Positions 1 through 7,660 of a stretch of DNA of 44,439 nt are shown in pieces. The notes below the pieces were generated by a model. That model was not told the origin of the DNA. It saw only the letters and a program-made list of their open reading frames with translations, and searched no databases. A program made the translations under genes and the position numbers. Origin of the DNA: an uncultured Selenomonadales bacterium (GTDB taxonomy: Bacteria > Bacillota > Negativicutes > Selenomonadales > Selenomonadaceae); NCBI GenBank assembly GCA_900321035.1, contig ONUH01000017.1, forward strand, positions 1-44,439, given 5' to 3'. Position 1 is the first letter of the stretch. Every line of letters starts with the position of its first letter.

Positions 1-90
1 AACTTCATCTTATCACAGGAGGGCTTTTTCGTTCCTTTGAAGACTCATACCTATAAGGTAACTGAACCCCCGGTCGAACCGGGGGTTTTC
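1..90. repeat. Repeat-like left edge with a GC-rich hairpin
   Basis: No gene is seen here. A perfect 8-bp stem (67-74 with 78-85, loop CGA) is followed by TTTT on the plus strand. A very similar CCCCCGG hairpin sits at the right edge of the window (44351-44369). Such hairpins occur at the ends of IS200/IS605-type elements, and contigs often break in them, so this may be the end of a mobile element. That is inference; no transposase is visible. It could equally be an ordinary terminator for a gene to the left. Confidence 0.3.
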
Positions 91-100
91 GAGATACAAG

Positions 101-131
101 AAAAACCGCACGGCGCGATTGCCATGCGGTT
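101..131 (-). terminator. Terminator of the TRAP operon
   Basis: Just after the dctM stop, a stem of 105-110 with 125-130 (plus an inner GGC/GCC pair) is followed on the minus strand by five T. It fits an intrinsic terminator ending dctP-dctQ-dctM. Confidence 0.65.
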
Positions 132-148
132 CGATTGTGAACGAAAGA

Positions 149-1426
149 TTATTTCAGGACCTGCGGCAGCCATGTGGCCAGTCCCGGCGCGAAACAGAGC
201 AGCGCGATTTCCGCCGCCATGATCAGCGCGAAGGGCAGCGACCCGCGGATGATTTCCTGGATCTTGCTGTCGGGACTGATGCCCTTGATGACGAAAAGGT
301 TCATGCCGATCGGCGGCGAGATCAGCGCCAGTTCCATATTGATCAGCAGCACCACGTTGAACCAGATCAAATCGAAGCCGAGATGCCGCATGATCGGATA
401 AAGCATCGGCAGCGTGATCAGGATGATGGACACGGTTTCCAGCACGCAGCCGAGGACGAGCAGCACGAGATTGACGCCGAGGAAAATCAGCCAGCGGTTC
501 ATGCCGCTTTCCGTGACCACCGCCATCAAAGCCTGCGGAACCTGCAGCGCCGTCAGGATAAAGCCGAACAGCATGGCGCCGATCATAATCGCGAAAATCA
601 TGGAGGTAGTCTTGACGCTGTCCTCCAAGATTTCCGGCAGGTCGGAAATCTTGACGGTCCGATAGACGAAGAACGTGATAACGAGGCTGTAGACCGTGCC
701 GACGGCCGCGGCCTCAGTCGGCGTGAACGCGCCGGTATAGATGCCGCCGACGACGAGGATGGGCAGCAGGAGCCCCCAGACCGCGTGGCGGAGTATCGCC
801 CACCGTTCCTCCCAGGAGGCGGGCGCCTGCCGCTCCATATCGCCGGACATGAAGACGACGTAGGCGATGAAGAGTAGCGTCAGCAGCGTACCCGGGACGA
901 CGCCGGACAGGAACAGCTTGCCGACGGACTCGTCGGTGATGGCGCCGTACAAGATCATCGGGATGCTGGGAGGTATCAGGATGCCGAGGGTGCCGCCCGC
1001 CGCCACTGTGCCGAGTACAACGGTGCGCTTGTACCCCCGCGACAACATCTCGGGGATCGCCATCGCGCCGATGGTCACGGCGGTGGCCACGCTGGAGCCG
1101 GAAATCGCCGCGAAGATCGCGCAGGCGAAGACCGTGGCGACGCCGAGGCCGCCGGGCAAATGACCGAGCCATTTGCTGCCCAGCTCGAAGAGCTCACTGC
1201 CGACGCGCCCCCTCAGCAGGATCTGGCTCATTAGGATATAGAGCGGCACGGCAGTCAATACAAAATCGTCAAGCGTCTTATAGGCGATGACGGGAATCTG
1301 CGGAAACGCCGACACGCCGCCGAGAAACGCGAACATGCCAAGGACGCCGGACAGCGAAAGGGCGAAGGCCACCGGCATACCTGCCACTAAGAGCAGGAGG
1401 ATCAACAGGGAAAAACCGAGCAGCAT
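149..1426 (-). CDS. dctM: TRAP transporter large permease (DctM family)
   Basis: This is the 425-residue membrane subunit that moves the substrate in a tripartite ATP-independent periplasmic transporter, driven by an ion gradient. The protein is almost entirely hydrophobic, with about 12 predicted membrane segments and the family's glycine-rich stretches (GGTLGILIPPSIPMILYG near residue 145 and LISPPIGMNLFVIKG near residue 370). Length matches DctM. The ATG at 1426 is chosen over the TTG at 1429 because GGCGGG sits 7 bases upstream. The ATG overlaps the dctQ stop (TGATG), implying translational coupling. The substrate is not readable from sequence; C4-dicarboxylates are only the family archetype. 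Confidence 0.93.
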   Translation of the reverse strand: MLLGFSLLILLLLVAGMPVAFALSLSGVLGMFAFLGGVSAFPQIPVIAYKTLDDFVLTAVPLYILMSQILLRGRVGSELFELGSKWLGHLPGGLGVATVFACAIFAAISGSSVATAVTIGAMAIPEMLSRGYKRTVVLGTVAAGGTLGILIPPSIPMILYGAITDESVGKLFLSGVVPGTLLTLLFIAYVVFMSGDMERQAPASWEERWAILRHAVWGLLLPILVVGGIYTGAFTPTEAAAVGTVYSLVITFFVYRTVKISDLPEILEDSVKTTSMIFAIMIGAMLFGFILTALQVPQALMAVVTESGMNRWLIFLGVNLVLLVLGCVLETVSIILITLPMLYPIMRHLGFDLIWFNVVLLINMELALISPPIGMNLFVIKGISPDSKIQEIIRGSLPFALIMAAEIALLCFAPGLATWLPQVLK

Positions 1427-1974
1427 CAATCATCCCGCCTTTCCGCCGCATTCGCCTGAAATTCCGAGTAATCGCCTTTGGCCAGTGCGAGCACGTCCGC
1501 CCACCCCTGCCGGACCAATTCCAGGAAAAGCAAGCCGAAGCCGAGCACCAAAGGCAGCTGCGGAATCCAAAGCGGGAACCGCAGGATGGACGGCGACAAT
1601 TTATGATACTCATAAGAGGCCAGCACGAAGTCGGTGCTCTCCGTCATGAAGATGAAAAAGAGCAGCACCGCAAGCAGCGTCATCAGCAGTTCCGTCACGC
1701 AGCGAACCCGCGGCGAGAACCGCTCGACGACGAAGTCCACCTGGATGTGTCCCCGCCTGCGCAGCGTGACGCCGAAGCCTAAGAAACCCGCCGCGATAAT
1801 CAGATAGGTAGAAATTTCCAGCACCCACTCCGTCGGCGCGCCGAACAGCCCGCGCATGACGATCTCATAGCAGACGATGAACGCCACCGCCAAGATGCAA
1901 AGCCCCGCGACCACCGCGGCCAGCCGTGAAAGCGCCAACACCGCGCGGTCATAAACGTGAAACAGTTTTTCCAT
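1426..1974 (-). CDS. dctQ: TRAP transporter small permease (DctQ family)
   Basis: This 182-residue integral membrane subunit pairs with DctM in TRAP transporters. Four hydrophobic segments are visible, with the usual VMRGLFGAPTEWVLEIS-like stretch after the first helix. Two in-frame ATGs lie close together. The GAAGGG ribosome-binding site abuts the first (1980) and lies 6 bases from the second (1974), so the second is taken as the start. The gene overlaps dctM at its 3' end. It is separated from dctP by a hairpin terminator (1991-2024), which should lower its expression relative to the binding protein. Confidence 0.9.
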   Translation of the reverse strand: MEKLFHVYDRAVLALSRLAAVVAGLCILAVAFIVCYEIVMRGLFGAPTEWVLEISTYLIIAAGFLGFGVTLRRRGHIQVDFVVERFSPRVRCVTELLMTLLAVLLFFIFMTESTDFVLASYEYHKLSPSILRFPLWIPQLPLVLGFGLLFLELVRQGWADVLALAKGDYSEFQANAAERRDD

Positions 1975-1990
1975 TTCCATCCCTTCTCAC

Positions 1991-2024
1991 AAAAAAAGAG
2001 TGAAGCGCGAAGCGTTCTCCACTC
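1991..2024 (-). terminator. Hairpin terminator between dctP and dctQ
   Basis: An 8-bp stem (1998-2005 with 2017-2024, one G-T wobble), with a further 3-bp CGC/GCG stem inside, is followed on the minus strand by seven T. Placed inside an operon, it probably allows partial read-through, so that more binding protein is made than permease. Confidence 0.65.
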
Positions 2025-2054
2025 CACACTCCACTCTCAAAATTCCACGCTTCT

Positions 2055-3098
2055 TTACTTGCTCGCTTTCAGGCACTCGTCGACGACCTTTTTTCCAAGC
2101 TCGCCGTTATCCTTGATGAAGTTCTCGCGCACGGACATCGTCGCCGCCTGCCACTTCGCCACGTCTTCCGCCGGTACCGTGAACACTTCCATACCGGCCT
2201 GCTTCAATGCCGCTGCGGTCTTCTCATCCTCGGCCTTCGTCTCCTTGCGGATCTCGTCCCGGATTTCCTTGGCGGCCTCCGCCAGTGCCTTCTGCTGTTC
2301 CGGCGACAGGCTGTCCCACTTCGCCTTGTTCATCGCCAGCGAGAATTCACAGAACGCGTGATTCGTGATTGTCAGATACTTGGCGACCTCATAGATCTTC
2401 CGCGCGAACATCGCCGTGGTACCGGAGGTCTGCCCGTCGATGGTGCCGCGCTGTATGGCCATATAGACCTCCGCAGAGCCCATCGTGACCGGCGACGCGC
2501 CCAGAGCCTTGATGGTCTCCGCCGGAATCTGGCCGTAACCGCGAAGCTGAAGTCCCGCGAAATCCTCCGGCTTCGTCAGCGGCCGCTTGTTGTTCGCGAA
2601 CTGCACATAGCCGTAATCGGCCCAAATCAGATTCTTGACGCCCTTCTTCTCGAACTCCGCCTCCAGCGTCTTGCCGAGGCCGCCGTCGATAGCCTTGGCC
2701 ACCGAATCGTAATTCGGCAGCAGGAACGGAACGTCGAGGACGTTCAGCGCCGGGATTACCGTGGTCCACATCGCTGTGGAGTTCAGGCCCATATCGAGGC
2801 CGCCCGACATGATCGCATCGTTCATGCTCTTATCCGTGTAAAGCTGTCCCGCCGGATACGTCTTCACGGTCAGCTTGCCGCCGGACTTTTCCTCGACGCG
2901 CTTCGCGAATTTCTCCATGCTTTTCGACAAATGATGATCGACAGGCAGATGATAGGCGAGCTTCAACTCCGTCGCGCCGCCCTTCGCCGCATCGCCGCCC
3001 GCGCTCTTCCCCGCGCCGCAGCCCGCCAGCACGACAGTCATCATCACCGCCGCGACGCAAAAAAACAGCCGCCGCCACTTTTTCGTCCAACTATTCAT
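2055..3098 (-). CDS. dctP: TRAP transporter substrate-binding protein (DctP family)
   Basis: This 347-residue extracytoplasmic binding protein delivers substrate to the DctQ/DctM permease. It begins with a basic, hydrophobic signal peptide ending in a lipobox (VVLAGC), so it is probably a lipoprotein. The DctP signature is present: an LRGYG arginine motif, then the GSAEVYMAIQRGTIDGQ helix that contributes the carboxylate-binding site. The open frame continues upstream to 3473, but the ATG at 3098 has GGAGGGG 7 bases away and starts the signal peptide, so it is chosen. Its promoter and structured leader lie at 3121-3224. The exact substrate is unknown. Confidence 0.93.
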   Translation of the reverse strand: MNSWTKKWRRLFFCVAAVMMTVVLAGCGAGKSAGGDAAKGGATELKLAYHLPVDHHLSKSMEKFAKRVEEKSGGKLTVKTYPAGQLYTDKSMNDAIMSGGLDMGLNSTAMWTTVIPALNVLDVPFLLPNYDSVAKAIDGGLGKTLEAEFEKKGVKNLIWADYGYVQFANNKRPLTKPEDFAGLQLRGYGQIPAETIKALGASPVTMGSAEVYMAIQRGTIDGQTSGTTAMFARKIYEVAKYLTITNHAFCEFSLAMNKAKWDSLSPEQQKALAEAAKEIRDEIRKETKAEDEKTAAALKQAGMEVFTVPAEDVAKWQAATMSVRENFIKDNGELGKKVVDECLKASK

Positions 3099-3120
3099 TT
3101 CCAATCCCCTCCACAAACAG

Positions 3121-3145
3121 AAAAACCCGGCAAGACGCCGCCGGG
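3121..3145 (-). terminator. Terminator-like hairpin in the dctP leader
   Basis: A perfect 6-bp GC stem (3126-3131 with 3140-3145) is followed on the minus strand by five T. It lies between the promoter and the dctP start and so could attenuate transcription. Its loop contains CGTCTT (minus strand), complementary to AAGACG in the upstream hairpin (3161-3166), which would allow an alternative structure. Confidence 0.5.
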
Positions 3146-3160
3146 CGCGCATATGCAGAT

Positions 3161-3180
3161 CGTCTTCCCTCACGGGAAAC
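3161..3180 (-). promoter_or_regulatory. Leader hairpin with GTGA tetraloop, upstream of dctP
   Basis: A 5-bp stem (3165-3169 with 3174-3178) is capped by GTGA, a GNRA-type tetraloop. The adjacent AAGACG can pair with the loop of the downstream terminator. This suggests a small cis-regulatory RNA, but it matches no riboswitch class I recognise. Confidence 0.35.
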
Positions 3181-3195
3181 GAACTCTGCCTATTC

Positions 3196-3224
3196 AGTAT
3201 ATACGATACGGATTTTGATTGCAA
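3196..3224 (-). promoter_or_regulatory. Sigma-A promoter of the TRAP operon
   Basis: TTGCAA (3219-3224) and TATACT (3196-3201) are separated by 17 bases on the minus strand. Transcription would begin about 90 bases before dctP, giving the structured leader described at 3121-3180. Confidence 0.7.
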
Positions 3225-3410
3225 TTGTTTTTTTACAAAGGACACCCCCGTCCCTGCCCGCGGAACATTCTTCACCTGCATACGATAAAGATTTCCTGCC
3301 GGCGACGGCGTCGTGTTCCCGTTTCTCTTCCATACAGTACCGCCCTGTCGGCTGCGTAATGCGGACTTCGCCGGCGGCTTGGCGTCCTCAGGCGGCAGGC
3401 ATGCGCGCAT

Positions 3411-3435
3411 AAAAAAAGCACCGCTCCCGCGATGC
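3411..3435 (-). terminator. Terminator downstream of tRNA-Gln
   Basis: A 7-bp stem with one mismatch (3418-3424 with 3429-3435) is followed by seven T on the minus strand, directly after the tRNA. Between it and the dctP promoter (about 3225-3410) I see nothing else. Confidence 0.75.
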
Positions 3436-3446
3436 TTTGATTTGCG

Positions 3447-3522
3447 TGGCTGGGGTAGCTGGACTCGAACCAACGCATGCGGGATTCAGAATCCCGTGCC
3501 TTACCAACTTGGCGATACCCCA
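3447..3522 (-). tRNA. tRNA-Gln (anticodon CTG)
   Basis: It folds as a full cloverleaf: acceptor TGGGGTA/TACCCCA, anticodon stem CGGGA/TCCCG with loop TTCTGAA (anticodon CTG, reading CAG), T-arm GTTGG/CCAGC with loop TTCGAGT. The 3' CCA is encoded. It has its own consensus promoter and terminator. Confidence 0.95.
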
Positions 3523-3541
3523 ATCGGCTGTCAACATGAGA

Positions 3542-3570
3542 ATTATACATAGCCATAGTGCGTTTGTCAA
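3542..3570 (-). promoter_or_regulatory. Consensus promoter of tRNA-Gln
   Basis: A perfect TTGACA (3565-3570) and a perfect TATAAT (3542-3547) are separated by 17 bases on the minus strand, ending about 20 bases before the tRNA. The upstream ABC gene stops at 3580 with no visible terminator between. Confidence 0.9.
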
Positions 3571-3579
3571 GGAAAATCT

Positions 3580-4701
3580 TTACGCATTGGGTTCCATATG
3601 ATGGCGCACCGTGAGCGACAGGCAATTCGGCATTTCCCCATCTTCCGCCGCATAGCGGATATTTTCCGAGCTTCCCTTGACGATTCGCAGAGAAATCTCG
3701 TTGTCGCTTTCCATGACGTCGAAATGTTCGCCATTGTATCGCACGGAAACCTCGGCGGATTCCTCCTTCGGATTGTACTCGACGAACCATACGATTCTTG
3801 GCGGTTCCGGCAAACGCGGCAGCAGCAGCTGGGTGACGACCTCCTCGAAAAGCATCATCAGCGAACGAACCACTCTCTTCGGCACGTCGTTCTTCTGCCC
3901 GAAAGCCTCGATCTCGGTATGGCAGCCGATGAAGTCGAAATCCCGGGACTCCACGAAAAACGTCAGCACCTTCAGCCGACGGATAAATTGCCGCGTCTTT
4001 TCCCTCCTGGGCCGCTCAAAGATCTCCTCCGGCGCGCCCTCCTCATAGACGACGCCCTCGTCCATATAAAGCACGCGGTCCGAGATCCGGCGCGCGAACT
4101 CCATATCGTGGGTGACAATCATCATCGTGACGCCCGACTCCGCCACCTGCCGGATCACCGCCTCGACCTCGCCCACCATCGTCGGATCGAGGGCCGAAGT
4201 CGGCTCGTCGAAAAGCAGGATTTTCGGCTCCATGGCCAGCGCCCGGACAATCGCGATGCGCTGCTGCTGCCCGCCGGAAAGCTCGTCGGGATAGGAAAGC
4301 GCCTTCGCGGAAAGCCCGACCTTCGCCAGGAGCTCCTTCGCGCGGTCATAGGCCGCTTGCCGGGACAGCCCGAGAAGCGTCGTCGGCGCCGCCATGATGT
4401 TCTCGACGACCGTCAGATGGGAGAACAGGTTGAAGGACTGGAAAATCATGCCGATATTCTGCCGCAGGAGATCGACACGATAACCGGGCGCGGTGATCTC
4501 CTCGTCCCGGAAGAAAATCGTCCCCGCCGTGGCCCGCTCCATCCGGTTGATCTGCCGGAGCAGTGTCGACTTGCCCGTGCCGGAGGGCCCGATGATTGCG
4601 ATCACGTCGCCCTCGTTCACAGTGAGGTTCACGTCCACAAGCGGAACCGCTCCCGGATATTCCTTTTTCAGATGCTCGATGCGGAGAAGCGCGCCGCTCA
4701 T
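3580..4701 (-). CDS. Amino-acid ABC transporter ATPase with C-terminal extra domain
   Basis: The first ~245 residues are a polar amino-acid transporter ATPase (GlnQ/HisP type): Walker A GPSGTGKST (38-46), Q-loop Q88, signature LSGGQQQR (141-148), Walker [13 protein letters not shown] (161-172), switch H198. The usual family length is about 240-250, yet this protein has 373 residues. Residues ~246-373 form a separate domain whose pattern resembles a degenerate RsbW-like GHKL fold (LFEEVVTQ where the N-box would be, then YNGEHFD, then SLRIV). The Asn and the DxGxG residues are missing, so it probably does not hydrolyse ATP. The ATG at 4701 has GGGGGGTG upstream and overlaps the permease stop (ATGA). 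The frame stays open upstream, but that stretch is permease coding sequence. Confidence 0.92.
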   Translation of the reverse strand: MSGALLRIEHLKKEYPGAVPLVDVNLTVNEGDVIAIIGPSGTGKSTLLRQINRMERATAGTIFFRDEEITAPGYRVDLLRQNIGMIFQSFNLFSHLTVVENIMAAPTTLLGLSRQAAYDRAKELLAKVGLSAKALSYPDELSGGQQQRIAIVRALAMEPKILLFDEPTSALDPTMVGEVEAVIRQVAESGVTMMIVTHDMEFARRISDRVLYMDEGVVYEEGAPEEIFERPRREKTRQFIRRLKVLTFFVESRDFDFIGCHTEIEAFGQKNDVPKRVVRSLMMLFEEVVTQLLLPRLPEPPRIVWFVEYNPKEESAEVSVRYNGEHFDVMESDNEISLRIVKGSSENIRYAAEDGEMPNCLSLTVRHHMEPNA

Positions 4702-6194
4702 GGTTTCACCCCCCGCAATATCTCGTCCGCCGTCCGGTTTCTCGGATTCAGCTTCGTCAACATCCAATTCGTGATCTTCTGGAACAACCAGGTCAAGATC
4801 AGGTACAGCACAGAAATCACGATCAACGGCATGAACGCGTCAAAGGTCCGCGCCCGGATCAGGTCCGCGACCTTCGTCAAATCCTGCACCGCGATATAGC
4901 CGACAATCGACGTGGCTTTCAGCAAACTCACAATCTCAGTTTTGTATGCCGGAAAAAATGTCAGTATCGCCTGCGGCAGCACGAATTTTCGAAAGGCCTG
5001 CCGCTCCGAGAATCCCAGCGCCAGCGCCGCCTCCGTCTGTCCCTTCGCAACGCTGGCCGCGCCGCTTTGGAGCAGCCCGAAGACCGAGAAGGAAAAGAGC
5101 AGAGAGAACACCATCACAGACACGATCACGCCGCCCACGTTCATGCCGCCGAAAACGATGTAGTAAAAGACCATCAGCAAAACCACCACGGGCATTCCCG
5201 CTAGAAAACGGGAGAAAAAATCCAGCGCGCGGTTCAGCAGCGGATACCCCTCCCGATGGGCGAAGCACAAGCCAAAGCCCAGGATCGTTCCTAGGACCAC
5301 GGAGGACACCGTGATGGCCAGCGTCAGCCCCATCCCGGAGAGCATCATTTTCCAGCGGTTTTCCCGGATCAGTGCCCGGTCGATCTTCTCCTTCAGGGTC
5401 GCCCAGATTCCTTCCTCCGCCCCGGTCTTTGCGCGCACGACGAGCACACAGTCGCTCGTGAACGTCACATCGGAAAAACGGAAAGACTCGGCGCGCTCCG
5501 GCGTGTATTCGGCGGCGTTGATGCCGATATCGTTCTGTCCGTTGCCCACGCTGGCCAGATTCGCCTCAAAACCGGCGACGGTGAATTCGTAATTATATCC
5601 CCGCTCTTTGCAGAAGCGCTGCAAAAGCTCCGCCTCGAAGCCCCCGAGTTTTCCGTCCGAAAGGTAGATCAGCGGCGGGCAGGAGCCGTCCGTAGCGATA
5701 CGAAGCGTCCCGTTCTCGCTGGAAAGGTTCGGTTCTTCCGCGGACGGCGTCTCCCCATTCATCCATCGCCCCTGCATTTCATCCAAAGCGCCGCTGTCCT
5801 TCAAAGTGCGGAGGAATGTGTTGAACTCCTCCCGAAGCCGATCCCCGTGTTCCGAATAGGCGAATACGAACGCGTAGTTCGTCTGCCCCAGGGGGCCGCC
5901 CAGTACGGCGATGCCGTCCTCCCCCTCGGCGCGAAGCGCGTTAAAGAAGACGCGGCTCATGGCGATGGCGTCGATCTTTCCTTGCCGAAGAGCCTCCATC
6001 ATGTCGCCGATAGTCATAAGATACACATATTCGATATCGTCATGGAACGTCGCCCTGACATGCTCCTCCGACTTGGCAGGCCATCCCCCGATGCGCTTTA
6101 TCTCCTGCCCGTCCACCGTCACGCCCTTCGCCGCGCAGCAAAGACCCGTCAACAGGAACAGCGAAAGCAGAAGCAATATGATCTTTCTCGCCAA
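4698..6194 (-). CDS. Amino-acid ABC permease fused to swapped binding-protein lobes
   Basis: This 498-residue protein supplies both substrate recognition and the membrane channel for the ATPase downstream. Order: signal peptide (1-21), a segment resembling lobe 2 of a family-3 binding protein (24-146, with GKIDAIAMS and the closing FLRTLKDSGALDEMQGRW helix), then a segment resembling lobe 1 (162-256, starting TLRIATDGSCPPLIYL and containing NDIGINAAEYTPER), then a linker and a HisM/GlnP-type permease (about 285-475) with the EAA loop near 384-409. The lobe order is the reverse of normal. The start is a TTG at 6194 with a strong GGAGGG site. An in-frame ATG at 6221 lies too close to the likely transcription start. 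Confidence 0.88.
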   Translation of the reverse strand: MARKIILLLLSLFLLTGLCCAAKGVTVDGQEIKRIGGWPAKSEEHVRATFHDDIEYVYLMTIGDMMEALRQGKIDAIAMSRVFFNALRAEGEDGIAVLGGPLGQTNYAFVFAYSEHGDRLREEFNTFLRTLKDSGALDEMQGRWMNGETPSAEEPNLSSENGTLRIATDGSCPPLIYLSDGKLGGFEAELLQRFCKERGYNYEFTVAGFEANLASVGNGQNDIGINAAEYTPERAESFRFSDVTFTSDCVLVVRAKTGAEEGIWATLKEKIDRALIRENRWKMMLSGMGLTLAITVSSVVLGTILGFGLCFAHREGYPLLNRALDFFSRFLAGMPVVVLLMVFYYIVFGGMNVGGVIVSVMVFSLLFSFSVFGLLQSGAASVAKGQTEAALALGFSERQAFRKFVLPQAILTFFPAYKTEIVSLLKATSIVGYIAVQDLTKVADLIRARTFDAFMPLIVISVLYLILTWLFQKITNWMLTKLNPRNRTADEILRGVKP

Positions 6195-6225
6195 TCCTTT
6201 CGCCCTCCTCTTCAATACCATCTTA

Positions 6226-6254
6226 ACAATAGTAAAATTCGACGCGGAAAGCAA
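6226..6254 (-). promoter_or_regulatory. Probable promoter of the permease/ATPase operon
   Basis: TTGCTT (6249-6254) and TATTGT (6226-6231) are spaced by 17 bases on the minus strand. The -35 box overlaps the terminator hairpin of the preceding operon. The start point would fall near 6219, which supports the TTG at 6194 as the translation start. Confidence 0.45.
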
Positions 6255-6269
6255 TTTTCCTTCCGCGTC
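6241..6269 (-). terminator. Hairpin ending the LPS/MFS operon
   Basis: A perfect 9-bp stem (6241-6249 with 6261-6269) lies right after the small membrane protein gene. The following minus-strand sequence, GAATTTTAC, is only a weak T-tract, so termination may be incomplete. Confidence 0.5.
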
Positions 6270-6276
6270 GTTCCGT

Positions 6277-6663
6277 TCACAACAGAAAATATATAACGCC
6301 CGCAAGAAAGCTCACCGCGTTCGTCAAGAGCAGCACACGGAAAAGTCTCTTGTCGCCCTTTTCTCTCACCGCGTAGCCGCAAAGTGCAAATTCCAAAAGC
6401 ACGACGAATAACTCTCCCAAAAGCACGGCGCACGGATAGGGAAAATTTCTGGGCGTCGCGCCAATAAACTCATTCAGCAGAAGGTTACTGACGATATTGA
6501 CGACGAAAAACCAAGCGTTCTCCACGCTCCGCCGATAGCCGCAGAGCCAAAAAATCGGCGTCTCGATAACCGCCGTCGCCAGCGCCGCGTCCCAAAGCCA
6601 CGGTTCTGAAAGAACACCGCCCGAGAGCGCGAACGCCGCTTCCGAAACGACCGGGACGATCAT
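6277..6663 (-). CDS. Small four-helix membrane protein, function unknown
   Basis: This 128-residue, strongly hydrophobic protein has about four membrane segments. I recognise no family. It starts at the ATG at 6663, one base after the stop of the MFS gene, with AAAAGGAGG upstream, so the two are certainly co-transcribed and probably coupled. The exported protein, the MFS protein and this one form a tight trio at the end of the heptose/LptD operon, suggesting a shared envelope role. That is inference from context only. Confidence 0.75.
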   Translation of the reverse strand: MIVPVVSEAAFALSGGVLSEPWLWDAALATAVIETPIFWLCGYRRSVENAWFFVVNIVSNLLLNEFIGATPRNFPYPCAVLLGELFVVLLEFALCGYAVREKGDKRLFRVLLLTNAVSFLAGVIYFLL

Positions 6664-6664
6664 C

Positions 6665-7660
6665 TCACGCCGCCTCCTTTTCATCCAGGCAGAGAACGCG
6701 TCCAGCGAAATACAGGCACAAGAATTGCAGCACAATCATTGCAGCCGCGGGAACGAAAACCGCCCCCGGACAGAATGCGCCCGGCAAGAGACAACCCGCC
6801 GCCAGCCCGAATGCCAACCCCGGACGCGCGGGCGCACAACGATGGAGAAGCCGCAGCGTCAAAGGCATCGTCAGATTGAACGCGAATACGAGCAAAATCG
6901 CAAACGGCAGACCTTCTCCCTGCAGTGCGAAGAAGCCCAGCAAAAAAATCGCCAAAATCGTGCGGCGATACCCGATACGGTCGCAAAGGACGCCGCCCGC
7001 CGCCTTTCCCAACGTGAACACGCAGGGAAACAACAGTGCAGGCGCGCCCGCTCCGCCGCCTCCGCCAAAACTGCGCAGCACGACGCAAAGAAGCAGCGCC
7101 GCCCCGCATCCCCAAAGCGCGGCAGGAGACGCCCCTCCGACGATCTGTTCCTGCTCGCAAAAATCCATTCCCGGGATTTCGCGGCCGCTCCGATAAGCAA
7201 AAAACGCCGCCGCGACATACACGACGAAAAAAATCCGTGCGGGACAAAAACCGCCGAGGCCAAGCCCAAGCCCCAACGCTCCGCCGGAAACGAAAATCCC
7301 CGGCGCGGAAAAGCCATCAAAATTTCGCAGCACGAGACTGCCCGCCGCCGCATGGAAAACACAGTTCCCGACGCCTATGCAGCATACCCACAGCCAAACA
7401 GGGAGCGAAGACACGAGCCCAACGAAAAGAAACCCGGCGGCAACAAAAAGGGCGGGCAAGATTGTGCGCGGCCGCTTGTCGAAAAACCAGCCCGCACACC
7501 ATTGCCCACCTAACGCGATCAAATTGTAAAGCCCGAAATAATAGACGATTGGTTCAAGATACGGCTCGCTGAACGCATACGCCGCCAGCGCCGCGCCGCA
7601 AACGCCGTCCACGCAGAAATGCGCAAGCGTCAACAGCGGCAAGACAAAGCCCCGTCTCAT
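6665..7660 (-). CDS. MFS-type membrane transporter
   Basis: This 331-residue, glycine- and alanine-rich membrane protein has about 10-11 helices. The second half carries a major-facilitator motif A (GKAAGGVLCDRIGYRRT) and the first half a degenerate one (GQWCAGWFFDKRPRT). It is shorter than the usual ~400 residues of MFS proteins. The ATG overlaps the stop of the upstream exported protein by four bases (ATGA), and the stop lies one base from the next start. The substrate cannot be read from sequence. The order of the trio suggests export or import of an envelope component. Confidence 0.75.
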   Translation of the reverse strand: MRRGFVLPLLTLAHFCVDGVCGAALAAYAFSEPYLEPIVYYFGLYNLIALGGQWCAGWFFDKRPRTILPALFVAAGFLFVGLVSSLPVWLWVCCIGVGNCVFHAAAGSLVLRNFDGFSAPGIFVSGGALGLGLGLGGFCPARIFFVVYVAAAFFAYRSGREIPGMDFCEQEQIVGGASPAALWGCGAALLLCVVLRSFGGGGGAGAPALLFPCVFTLGKAAGGVLCDRIGYRRTILAIFLLGFFALQGEGLPFAILLVFAFNLTMPLTLRLLHRCAPARPGLAFGLAAGCLLPGAFCPGAVFVPAAAMIVLQFLCLYFAGRVLCLDEKEAA

